Positions 53,869 through 62,508 of a DNA stretch of 64,000 bases are shown here, piece by piece. This DNA comes from Spongiibacter sp. IMCC21906. GTDB taxonomy: Bacteria > Pseudomonadota > Gammaproteobacteria > Pseudomonadales > Spongiibacteraceae. The notes under the pieces were generated by a model. The model made no database searches. It saw only the letters and a program-made list of their open reading frames with translations, and had not been told where the DNA came from. A program made the translations under genes and the position numbers. Location: assembly GCF_001010805.1 (NCBI RefSeq), contig NZ_CP011477.1, positions 248,001 through 312,000 on the forward strand, given 5' to 3'. The first letter of the stretch is position 1. Each line of letters starts with the position of its first letter.

Positions 53869-55165
53869 TATCGATAACCTTTGTGTACAAAACAGCCATC
53901 TCTTGGGCTGCACGCTGCCAAGAAAAATTATTTTCTATCCGGCGACGTCCCGCTGCTTCAAACGCCTGGCGCTTGGGAGCATCGTTTAACAAATCGGCCA
54001 CCGCAGCGGCAATGGCTTTGCTGTCTTTAATGGGAACCCGCTCAGCAGCGTCGCCAACCACTTCGGGAAGGGCACCGCCTTCGCTAGAGACTACCGCAGT
54101 ACCACAGGCCATTGCTTCTCCCGCTGGCAGGCCAAAACCTTCATAGACAGACGGCACAACGACCACCTCTGCCTCATTGTAATAATGCACCAGCTGCTCT
54201 GTGCTAATACCGCTAACACACTGGATGTGGCCGCCAATTCCCAACTCATTAATCAGGCGCTGACTTTCCCCGTCGGCCTTGGGTTTGCCTACCAGTAGCA
54301 GCGTTAACTCTGGGTAATGCGGCAGCAATTCAGCCATCGCCTCAAGCAAGTATTTCAGCCCTTTTAAGGGTTGATCTGCCGATACCGTAGCCATAATGCG
54401 ATATGGTTTTTTAACAATTTCAGGAATCGGTCTAAAGACGTCGGTATCAATACCGCAATGCACCAGATGTATTGCTGACGGCTGAATATCGAAGGCGGCA
54501 GCAATGTCCTGCCGAGACCGCTCTGACACAGTGACGATGTGGTGCAATTTGGCCGCGACTTCGCGCTGCATATCGATAAAGCTATGCCAACGACGAATCA
54601 ACATGCGTTCAGTACTATCTTTTGCCGCCGCCAAGGCAATACTCAAGTCGCTGCTGATGGGATGATGTACGGTAGTCACCAGAGGAATGCCTGCTTTTTG
54701 TAACGCCAAAATGCCGTAACTCAAGCATTGATTGTCATGAACAATATCGTAACGGCGACCATGATGCCGAAGATACTTATAAACCCGACGACCAAAGCAA
54801 TAAGGTTCGCTGAAAGCCCCCGTTAACTTGCCGGTCCACTCCACAATATTGGTCCATGACCGTAAATGCCCCCAACGCAGTGAACCCAAGCCGGTTTCGT
54901 AAAGATTCATACCTGGCATTTTAATCAACCGAACACCGGGGTCTAATTCAGGGTAGGGCTGGCCAGAAATAACATCGACCTCATGCCCCGCTTCAAGCAA
55001 GGCTTTACTGAGGTATTTAAGATAGATTCCCTGACCACCACTATAGGGCGCACTGCGATAGCCCAATAAGCAAATTTTCAGTGCTGGGATACTGTTGTTA
55101 TTGTGATGGACTGGCACCACCGGTGAAGTAACTGGCGTGGAAATCGCCGTCGCAGGGCTAGTCAT
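53855..55165 (-). CDS. Glycosyltransferase family 4 protein
   Basis: A 436-residue GT-B fold enzyme. The N-terminal acceptor domain has YSGGQGIYLKYLSKALLEAG and GHEVDVISGQPYPE; the C-terminal Glycos_transf_1 domain has VHCGIDTDVFRPIPE, YRIMATVSADQPLKGLKYLL, LLLVGKP and the nucleotide-sugar-binding E-x7-E pattern EGFGLPAGEAMACGTAVVSS. The donor and acceptor are unknown; a cell-surface glycan or glycolipid is likely. It heads the GT-methyltransferase-barrel operon. A 16-bp palindrome lies 55 nt upstream. Confidence 0.88.
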   Translation of the reverse strand: MTSPATAISTPVTSPVVPVHHNNNSIPALKICLLGYRSAPYSGGQGIYLKYLSKALLEAGHEVDVISGQPYPELDPGVRLIKMPGMNLYETGLGSLRWGHLRSWTNIVEWTGKLTGAFSEPYCFGRRVYKYLRHHGRRYDIVHDNQCLSYGILALQKAGIPLVTTVHHPISSDLSIALAAAKDSTERMLIRRWHSFIDMQREVAAKLHHIVTVSERSRQDIAAAFDIQPSAIHLVHCGIDTDVFRPIPEIVKKPYRIMATVSADQPLKGLKYLLEAMAELLPHYPELTLLLVGKPKADGESQRLINELGIGGHIQCVSGISTEQLVHYYNEAEVVVVPSVYEGFGLPAGEAMACGTAVVSSEGGALPEVVGDAAERVPIKDSKAIAAAVADLLNDAPKRQAFEAAGRRRIENNFSWQRAAQEMAVLYTKVIDSENR

Positions 55166-55219
55166 ATAGGCATATTACTGAAGGTTCCGCCGTGGTTGTC
55201 TGGCGCGCTAACTATTTTT

Positions 55220-55235
55220 GTTACAGGATTGTAAC
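55220..55235. promoter_or_regulatory. Palindrome GTTACA-GGAT-TGTAAC between divergent genes
   Basis: Perfect 6-bp arms with a 4-nt spacer in the 181-nt region between the glycan operon and the lipoprotein gene; a plausible operator. The adjoining TTGTAACCAGCGGAT resembles TTGTAACAGCGGATT in the RND pump leader at 45450. Confidence 0.45.
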
Positions 55236-55346
55236 CAGCGGATAAACAGAAATCCACATCGCTACCGACAAACCCGTGCCGCTGGCCCTACAGCAACAGC
55301 GTGATACACTCGCGGCTGCCTTGCCAACACTCTGAGAACGCGTTTT

Positions 55347-55754
55347 ATGCCGCAATGCTTTATACCTCAATGCTTCAAATTCAACCTCGGTTTAGCCGCG
55401 CTATGTATGGTGTTAATAACAGCCTGTGCCAGTAAACCCGCAGGGATACAAGACGAAGGGCTTAACGGTAAGTTATTTACCAACATTGTATCGGGCGATA
55501 TTCGGCTATTTCGCTTTGTCGTAGACGTACCCGAACAATCGGTTAGGCCAATCACCCAAAGAAATCAGAGCGGCCAACGGCGCGAGGCGCTGCAAGACAG
55601 GGCCGAGTTGCACAAAAAACAGCTGGAAAATATTGAAAAGGCATTAAAAGATGAACAATCGCTAACGGAGTTCTGCCCGAACGGCTTTACCGTGATAGAA
55701 CGCTATGCGGTACTGAATGAGTTGGTGATAAGAGGCGAGTGTCAATACAAATGA
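55347..55754 (+). CDS. Small lipoprotein, unknown function
   Basis: A 135-residue protein with a lipobox (MVLITAC, Cys about residue 27) and a polar mature part. A coiled-coil-like stretch (REALQDRAELHKKQLENIEKALKDEQ) is in the second half, and two cysteines (FCPNG, GECQYK) lie near the C terminus. I do not recognise the family. It is divergent from the glycan cassette and convergent with ilvE. Confidence 0.65.
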   Translation: MPQCFIPQCFKFNLGLAALCMVLITACASKPAGIQDEGLNGKLFTNIVSGDIRLFRFVVDVPEQSVRPITQRNQSGQRREALQDRAELHKKQLENIEKALKDEQSLTEFCPNGFTVIERYAVLNELVIRGECQYK

Positions 55755-55776
55755 GGAGGCTCGAACGAGCCCCCTC
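55753..55776. terminator. Hairpin between convergent lipoprotein and ilvE genes
   Basis: The dyad GAGGaGGCTCG / CGAGCCcCCTC overlaps the lipoprotein stop and lies 13 nt from the ilvE stop. One mismatch and no U run; a weak bidirectional terminator is possible. Confidence 0.4.
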
Positions 55777-55788
55777 GAACAAAAGCAC

Positions 55789-56715
55789 TTAGCGAACGGG
55801 CGAACACCACTGGGGATATTGCTCTCGGCAGCCTTTAACTTGATCAAAGTACATGCTTTGCAGCTGAGTGGTAATCGGGCCGCGCTTGCCCTCTCCAATC
55901 ATCCGGCCATCCAGTTCACGAATCGGTAACACCTCTGCCGCCGTTCCAGTAAAAAAGGCCTCATCTGCCACATAAACCTCGTCCCGCGTAATACGTTTTT
56001 CACGCAGCTCAATTCCCAACTCCTGGCAGAAGTTAAAAATGGTATTACGGGTAATACCATCCAAACAGCTGGTCAGTTCTGGGGTATACACAACATTGTC
56101 GCGAATAATAAAGACGTTCTCGCCGCTGCCCTCAGCAACATAGCCTTCGTTATCCAGCAACAGTGCTTCTTCACAGCCGCTATCCAATGCTTCCCGCAAT
56201 GCCAACATCGAGTTGATGTAATGACCATTGGCCTTGGCTTTACACATGGAAATATTAACGTGGTGGCGCGTGTAGCTGCTGCAACGCACTTTAATGCCCA
56301 AGTCTCTGGCTTCTGGGCTCATATAGCTTGGCCAATCCCATGCTGCCACAATCACGTGGGTTTGCAGATTGTCGGCACGCAGCCCCATACCTTCTGAGCC
56401 GTAAAACACCATTGGCCGCAGATAGGCTTCTTCTAGGTCGTTCTCTCGAACCACCGCCCGCTGGGCTTGGTTAAGCTCTTCTTTGCTGAAGGTCATAGGC
56501 ATGTTCATAATATGCGCAGACCGAAACAGGCGGTCAGTATGCTCTTGCAAGCGGAAAATGCAGGTGCCGCGGTCACGGGTTTTATACGCTCGTACGCCCT
56601 CAAATACACCCATGCCATAATGCAGAGTGTGGGTGAGTACGTGAACCTTGGCATCACGCCAAGGCACCATTTCGCCGTCAAACCAGATCAGGCCATCGCG
56701 ATCAGCCATGGACAT
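55789..56715 (-). CDS. ilvE: Branched-chain-amino-acid aminotransferase
   Basis: A 308-residue fold-type IV PLP aminotransferase for the last step of leucine, isoleucine and valine synthesis. The N terminus has FDGEMVPWRDAKVHVLTHTL and GMGVFEGVRAY. The catalytic Lys is Lys161 in KAKANGHYINS, and the PLP-phosphate region shows EGSGENVFII and CLDGITRNTI, with FFTGTAAEVLPI near the end. Its length is typical. Paired with glnE, a Pseudomonas-type neighbourhood. Confidence 0.95.
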   Translation of the reverse strand: MSMADRDGLIWFDGEMVPWRDAKVHVLTHTLHYGMGVFEGVRAYKTRDRGTCIFRLQEHTDRLFRSAHIMNMPMTFSKEELNQAQRAVVRENDLEEAYLRPMVFYGSEGMGLRADNLQTHVIVAAWDWPSYMSPEARDLGIKVRCSSYTRHHVNISMCKAKANGHYINSMLALREALDSGCEEALLLDNEGYVAEGSGENVFIIRDNVVYTPELTSCLDGITRNTIFNFCQELGIELREKRITRDEVYVADEAFFTGTAAEVLPIRELDGRMIGEGKRGPITTQLQSMYFDQVKGCREQYPQWCSPVR

Positions 56716-56794
56716 GTTTTTTTACTCCTAATACGCAAACGCTAACAACGCGGCCTTTTTACCGGCGCTTAAGCTCACGGTAGGCAACGTTTAC

Positions 56795-59719
56795 TCAAAG
56801 ACTGGGTTCCATCAACGAATGCCAGAGGCGGACAACCGCTGCCCGTTGTTCAGGCAGCGCGGAGGCAGCAACACGGCCTTTTTGTTCTTGCAAACTAAGG
56901 CGGTGTGCCTGACTGCGGAACGCTTTGTAAGCGTCGATCAAAGCCTGCGCATCTGCATCTGAAATTAGCTTCTCGGTTTGGAGCGATTCCAGTATGCGAA
57001 TGTTGTCAGTAAATTCGGCGAGCGGCGGGTGCTGATGGGCCCACGTTAAAACCGCGTATTGCACCATAAATTCGATGTCGACGATACCTCCAGGACTCTG
57101 TTTCAAATCAAATCCCGTGTTTTTTTCTTTATCTCCGGCAGGCAACAGGTGTTTGCGCATTTTCTCGCGCATGGCCACCACCTCTGTTCTCAGCTTTTGG
57201 GCGTTGCGGTCCCGGCCCAGCACCTCCTGCCGAAGAGCCTCAAAGCGCGCTGCCAACTGAGAATCACCAGCGGTCACTCTTGCCCTGACCAGGGCCTGAT
57301 GCTCCCAGGTCCAGGCCTGATTGTCTTGATACTCTTTAAACCCTTTAAAAGAACTCACCAGCAAACCGGAGTTACCCGAAGGTCTTAGCCGCATATCCAC
57401 TTCATAAAGGTTACCCATCCGAGTATGGGCGGTCAGAATATGAATAATGCGCTGCCCCAGGCGAGTAAAGTAAGTGCCGCTGTCCAAGGGTTTGTCACCG
57501 TCACTCACCGCGCCACTGTCGACGTCGTGGAGAAACACCAAGTCCAGGTCGGAGCCATAACCCAGCTCAATGCCCCCCAACTTGCCATAGCCAATCACCA
57601 CAAAATGGCGCCGATCATCTGCGGACAGTACACCGTGTTTTTCGCTGAGATTCTGCCAGGCAATATCCAACACTGCCTCTAACACCACTTCGGCTATATA
57701 AGTAAGGTAATCACTGACCTTCATCAACGGCAGGCTACCCGTCACCTCTGACGCCGCCACGCGCAGCACATGGGCCAAGCGAAAATAACGCAGCGCTTCC
57801 ATTTGCGCTTCAAGATCGTCTTCATCAATACGCAGCAATCGCTGACGCAACTCGCTGCGGAGGCCGTCTTTTTTGGGTAAATGAAACAAGCTGCGAGCAT
57901 CCAGCAATTCATCCAACAGCACCGGGTTAGCCGCGAGCTGGCGAGAAATCCATGGACTGGCATCACAAAGCTGAACCAGCCGCGCCAAAGCGCCGGGATT
58001 TTCCATCAGCAACACAAGATAGGCGGTACGCCGCAAGACTGCCTCTATTAAGGGAATAATCCGCAGCAGGGCTGTCGCCGGGTGCTCAGCTGCCCTCAGG
58101 GCTTCTAATAAAAGCGGCATAAAATCGTCGAGCCGGTCTTTGCTGCTGGGCTGCATACGCTGCACCGCAGCGCCATTTAACAGAGCGATTAACAACCGGG
58201 CTGCTTCTTGACCATCATCAAAATCTGCCGATTCTAAAGCTACCTTCAGCTCGTTCTGCTCTGGCTCATCCAACACTGAACGCCATTGCCGAAGCTCATC
58301 TTGGCTAGCGGAGTCATCCTCTTCAGGTGGAGAAATTAATTGAGAGAAGTGGTTTGCAACCCGCTGACGATGCTCCTCCAGACTGTCAACAAAGCCTGTC
58401 CAGTCTGTAAAACCCATGGCAAAAGCCAGGGCCGCACGGACATCATCAGCCGTCGGCAATTGCTGTGTTTGCTGATCTCGCCAAGCCTGAATCGCGTGCT
58501 CGGTATTGCGTAAAAAGCGGTAGGCATCTCGAAGCTCGGCCACTGCTGCTGCGGGCAAAAACTCCCCGGTTAATAAATGCTGTAGAACCTGCTGCAACCC
58601 CCGAGCCTGTAACTCTATCTCTTGGCCACCGCGAATAAGCTGAAAACACTGGGCGATAAATTCAATTTCTCGAATGCCCCCAGACCCCAGCTTGATGTTG
58701 TCTTTTAAGCCCCGGCGCTGCACCTCTCGCTGAATCATGCCCTTCATATCTCGTAGTGATTCAAAGGCAGAGAAGTCCAAATAACGACGATAGATAAAGG
58801 GCCGCAAGTTGGCCATGAGCGTCTCACCCGCCGCAGCATCCCCGGCAATCACTCGGGCTTTGATCAGGGCATAACGCTCCCAATCTCGACCTTGATCCTG
58901 GTAGTACTCTTCCAGCGCATCGGCACTGACCACTAAGGGGCCACTCTGCCCATACGGCCGCAGACGCATATCTACCCGAAAGACAAACCCATCGGGGGTA
59001 GGCGCATCCAAGGCTTTAATAAGCCGCTGGCCCAAGCGGATAAAAAACTCCTGATTATCGCCGCTGCGCTTGCCGCCAGAGGTTTGCCCAGCTTTGGGGT
59101 AGGTGAAAATCAAATCGATATCTGACGACAGGTTCAACTCGCCCGCACCCAACTTACCCATGGCGATGACCAGCAAGCGTTGTGGCTCACCGTCGCGTGA
59201 TAAAGGCTGCCCCCAATCTTTAACTAATTCATCGTGATGATAGTCTGTGGCAACCTGCACACAGGCATCGGCAAGATGGGATAAATCTGCAACCGTCTCC
59301 TCCAGCTCTGCCAGCCGGTTCAGATCTCGCCACACCACCCTCACCCAATGCCTGTTGCGAAATGCCCGCAGCAGCGAGGCAAACTCCTCTGCCGACGCGG
59401 CAGATGCACAATACCTGGCTAAGGATTCACCCCAAAAAGTATGATCCAGCCGTTGGTCTAATTCACCACTTTCAACCAGCATAGGGAGCAAATCAGGCTG
59501 ACGAACGCAGTAATCCATTAACGCCGGGCTACAAGAAAAGGCCCGTAGCAACTCACCCCTGCGAGAAGACTGGGCAAACTCCCGATACCATTGTTGCTGG
59601 CTGGGTTCGCTCCGTTCCATTAAGGTCAACCAGCGATTATCCACTTCGCCATGCAAGCTCGCTGGCAGCTCAGTGTCGCTAATATTCAAAGATTCCGGGG
59701 CGCTTTGCTGTTTTTTCAC
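56795..59719 (-). CDS. glnE: Bifunctional glutamine synthetase adenylyltransferase/deadenylase
   Basis: A 974-residue regulator of glutamine synthetase. Two nucleotidyltransferase domains are seen: the N-terminal deadenylase with GKLGAGELNLSSDIDLIFTY and the C-terminal adenylase with IGYGKLGGIELGYGSDLDLV. Each is followed by a helical bundle (SGGIREIEFIAQCFQLIRG; SPGGIVDIEFMVQYAVL). PII proteins normally control both activities. The start codon is GTG at 59719. It precedes ilvE by 79 nt on the same strand. Confidence 0.96.
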   Translation of the reverse strand: MKKQQSAPESLNISDTELPASLHGEVDNRWLTLMERSEPSQQQWYREFAQSSRRGELLRAFSCSPALMDYCVRQPDLLPMLVESGELDQRLDHTFWGESLARYCASAASAEEFASLLRAFRNRHWVRVVWRDLNRLAELEETVADLSHLADACVQVATDYHHDELVKDWGQPLSRDGEPQRLLVIAMGKLGAGELNLSSDIDLIFTYPKAGQTSGGKRSGDNQEFFIRLGQRLIKALDAPTPDGFVFRVDMRLRPYGQSGPLVVSADALEEYYQDQGRDWERYALIKARVIAGDAAAGETLMANLRPFIYRRYLDFSAFESLRDMKGMIQREVQRRGLKDNIKLGSGGIREIEFIAQCFQLIRGGQEIELQARGLQQVLQHLLTGEFLPAAAVAELRDAYRFLRNTEHAIQAWRDQQTQQLPTADDVRAALAFAMGFTDWTGFVDSLEEHRQRVANHFSQLISPPEEDDSASQDELRQWRSVLDEPEQNELKVALESADFDDGQEAARLLIALLNGAAVQRMQPSSKDRLDDFMPLLLEALRAAEHPATALLRIIPLIEAVLRRTAYLVLLMENPGALARLVQLCDASPWISRQLAANPVLLDELLDARSLFHLPKKDGLRSELRQRLLRIDEDDLEAQMEALRYFRLAHVLRVAASEVTGSLPLMKVSDYLTYIAEVVLEAVLDIAWQNLSEKHGVLSADDRRHFVVIGYGKLGGIELGYGSDLDLVFLHDVDSGAVSDGDKPLDSGTYFTRLGQRIIHILTAHTRMGNLYEVDMRLRPSGNSGLLVSSFKGFKEYQDNQAWTWEHQALVRARVTAGDSQLAARFEALRQEVLGRDRNAQKLRTEVVAMREKMRKHLLPAGDKEKNTGFDLKQSPGGIVDIEFMVQYAVLTWAHQHPPLAEFTDNIRILESLQTEKLISDADAQALIDAYKAFRSQAHRLSLQEQKGRVAASALPEQRAAVVRLWHSLMEPSL

Positions 59720-59835
59720 ATTATTCTCACTTTTCCCGATTTCACTGCCCTCACACCGAGTCCGGCTATCGAGGGATAACTAATCTATAGATGCACGACT
59801 CACCAAGAGCGGAGCATAGCGATAAATCTCCACCT

Positions 59836-61599
59836 CTAGTTTTGTACCGGCGGAGCCACACGCAGCACTTCGGCAACCGTTGTTTCACCCCTGGCCACTT
59901 TTTGGGCACCGCTCAAACGCAATGTGCGCATGCCATTTTTCATTGCACTCCGCCGCAACTCATCCAAGCCCATGCCATCAACTACCGCGCTTTGCACCCC
60001 ACCATCTATTGCTAGAATTTCATAAATGCCCTGACGGCCATAAAAACCGGTATTGCGACATTCTAAGCAACCTGGCGCCTCATAAAACTGCTGGGGCGGC
60101 GGCGCTTTCCATGGCGCGGTCAACGCAGTCCACGCACCTTCATCTACCTCACAAGGGGTTTTACAGTGGGGACAGAGGGTACGCACCAAGCGCTGGGCCA
60201 TGACGCCCAATACCGTCGCACGAATTAAATATGCTGGCACCCCCAGCTCGGTTAATCGTGTCACTGCAGACGGTGCATCATTAGTGTGTAGCGTAGACAG
60301 CACAAGATGGCCGGTTAATGCCGCTTGGACGGCCATTTCTGCCGTTTCTACATCGCGGATTTCACCGATCATGATGATGTCCGGGTCTTGGCGCAGCAAG
60401 GCCCGCACCCCTCGGGCAAAATCCAGATTAATGTTGTGCTGAACCTGCATTTGGTTAAAGGCGTCTTCCACCATTTCGATGGGGTCTTCAATGGTGCAAA
60501 CATTCACTTCACTGCTGGCGATTTGTTTGAGGCTTGAATACAAGGTCGTGGTTTTACCCGAACCTGTTGGCCCCGTAACGAGAACAATACCGTGGGGAGC
60601 CCGAATCATGTTTTGCCAGCGATTAAGGTCCTCGCCCCGCAGCCCCAGCTCATCAAAACTGCGCAACAGCACTTCTGGATCAAAAATCCGCATTACCATT
60701 TTTTCGCCAAACGCGGTGGGCAAGGTGGACAGGCGCAGCTCAATCTCTTCGCCCACAGGGTTTTTGGTTTTCAGGCGGCCATCCTGGGGCCGACGCTTTT
60801 CTGCCACATCCATACGCCCCAATATCTTCAGGCGACTCACCACCGCGGTCAGCACTGCGGCGGGCAGTTCGTAGACATTGTAGAGCACGCCATCTATCCG
60901 AAAGCGGACATTGCCCTGATCACGCCTAGGCTCAATATGAATGTCGCTGGCCCGCTGGTCATACGCATATTGCAGCAGCCAGTCGACAATATTCACCACG
61001 TGACCATCGTTGGCGTCTAAGTCTTTAAGGTTGCTGATTTCCAGCAACTGCTCCAAATTTCCTGAACCCTTGCCACTAGTCCGGGCGCTGCCGTTGGCGC
61101 TGCGCACCGAGCGAGCAAGACTGTAAAACTCCACAGTGTAGCGATCAATATCCTCCGGGTCGGCGAGTACCCGGCGAATAGGTTTGTGTAAAATCTGCTG
61201 CAGGTCGGCTTCCCAGCCTTTTACAAAGGGCTCGGCTCCCGCCACCACAACCTCTTTATCAGTGACCGCCACCGCCAATATCCGATGCCGTTGGGCAAAA
61301 GCAAAAGACATGACTGATGTCACCGCAGTGACATCTATTTTTAAAGGGTCTATACGCAGGGTTTGCTGACCACAGTGGCTAGATAGGTTGTTCAGCAACA
61401 CATCTACCGTCAAATGTCGCCCCGTCTGCCGGGCATCGGGAATCTGCTGTTTCGCTAAATGGTTGACGGGATGCAGGTATTTATCCCCTCGACGCTCTGG
61501 CTCCAGCCGAACCGCCTTAGCTGCTTCAGCATCGATCAAGCCATCGGCTACCAGCTGGCTCAGCAACACACCGGTATCTAACAGTTCTTTATTGTTCAT
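59836..61599 (-). CDS. GspE/PilB-type secretion or pilus assembly ATPase
   Basis: A 587-residue ATPase of the T2SS/T4P extension class. An N-terminal GspE-like domain (LLSQLVADGLIDAEAAKAVR) precedes a middle region (IVDWLLQYAYDQRASDIHIE). The ATPase has Walker A GPTGSGKTT, Asp box VCTIEDPIEMVE, Walker B IIMIGEIRDVETAE, His box LSTLHTNDAPSAVTR and a tetracysteine zinc site (CPHCKTPC and CLECRNTG). The zinc module separates it from PilT/PilU and matches GspE/PilB/MshE. No pilin, platform or secretin gene is adjacent, so its system is unknown. The start is uncertain: ATG at 61599 is preferred, with 61611 and 61647 possible. Confidence 0.85.
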   Translation of the reverse strand: MNNKELLDTGVLLSQLVADGLIDAEAAKAVRLEPERRGDKYLHPVNHLAKQQIPDARQTGRHLTVDVLLNNLSSHCGQQTLRIDPLKIDVTAVTSVMSFAFAQRHRILAVAVTDKEVVVAGAEPFVKGWEADLQQILHKPIRRVLADPEDIDRYTVEFYSLARSVRSANGSARTSGKGSGNLEQLLEISNLKDLDANDGHVVNIVDWLLQYAYDQRASDIHIEPRRDQGNVRFRIDGVLYNVYELPAAVLTAVVSRLKILGRMDVAEKRRPQDGRLKTKNPVGEEIELRLSTLPTAFGEKMVMRIFDPEVLLRSFDELGLRGEDLNRWQNMIRAPHGIVLVTGPTGSGKTTTLYSSLKQIASSEVNVCTIEDPIEMVEDAFNQMQVQHNINLDFARGVRALLRQDPDIIMIGEIRDVETAEMAVQAALTGHLVLSTLHTNDAPSAVTRLTELGVPAYLIRATVLGVMAQRLVRTLCPHCKTPCEVDEGAWTALTAPWKAPPPQQFYEAPGCLECRNTGFYGRQGIYEILAIDGGVQSAVVDGMGLDELRRSAMKNGMRTLRLSGAQKVARGETTVAEVLRVAPPVQN

Positions 61600-61787
61600 T
61601 TGGCCGAGCATCATATTTCTGCCATATAACGAGGTTAGTATCCCCATTATGACAATTGCAGCACCAACTCGGCTAGGCCGATGACGTTGACTGACAACAT
61701 TGATTTTATCTCGGCAAAAACTGGTGACAGGCCAATGGGGCACCTATAATCCCCCGACTGACCACTATCGATGACAGGAGCCGTCTT

Positions 61788-62465
61788 GTGCCATTAAATC
61801 GACTGAACAACCTGTTCGGAAAATCCCCTTTTGGTCCCATCCAGGACCATATGCTTGTCGTTCACCAGTGCGCCCAAACTCTTCCGGCTTTTTTCGAGGC
61901 GGTATTAGCTGATGATTGGGATGCCGCGGCCCTTCAGCACAAAGAGATTGTCGAGCTGGAAAATAGAGCCGACGACTTAAAGAAGAATATTCGCCTACAG
62001 CTTCCCAATAACTTCTTCTTGCCGGTTCCTCGTTCCGACCTGCTCGACTTGGTTGCCATGCAAGACCGTATCGCCAACAGCGCCAAAGATATAGCGGGCC
62101 TGACGATAGGCCGACGCATGAGTATTCCGTCCGTCTTGGCCGACAGCATGAAAGAATTTATTGAGCAAACAGTGGCGACCTCAAAACAAGCGCAGGCCGC
62201 TATAGAAGAGCTGGACGAGTTACTCGAAACCGGATTTCGCGGCCCCGAGGTCAAATTTGTCGAAAAGCTAATCGAAGAGCTGGATGACCTGGAACATAAA
62301 ACCGACCAGTCCCAGATCAGTATCCGCTCCACCTTGTTCAAGGTTGAAAAAGATCTGCCACCGGTAGACGTAATGTTTTTCTACCAAGTTATCGATCTAA
62401 TCGGCGAGTTGGCAGACCGTGCGCAGAAAATTGGCGCCAGACTGCAAATTATCATTGCACGTTAG
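61788..62465 (+). CDS. TIGR00153/DUF47 phosphate transport regulator
   Basis: A 225-residue PhoU-like helical protein (NLFGKSPFGPIQDHM, EIVELENRADDLKKNIRL, FVEKLIEELDDLEHKTDQSQ). Members pair with Pit-type phosphate carriers and are thought to modulate them. The start is GTG at 61788 with AGGAG 8 nt upstream. It precedes the phosphate transporter by 43 nt in one operon, and is divergent from the GspE-like gene. Confidence 0.93.
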   Translation: MPLNRLNNLFGKSPFGPIQDHMLVVHQCAQTLPAFFEAVLADDWDAAALQHKEIVELENRADDLKKNIRLQLPNNFFLPVPRSDLLDLVAMQDRIANSAKDIAGLTIGRRMSIPSVLADSMKEFIEQTVATSKQAQAAIEELDELLETGFRGPEVKFVEKLIEELDDLEHKTDQSQISIRSTLFKVEKDLPPVDVMFFYQVIDLIGELADRAQKIGARLQIIIAR

Positions 62466-62508
62466 AGCTAACTAAAGCCTAGCGGTAATTTCGTTATAAG
62501 GATCTTTC

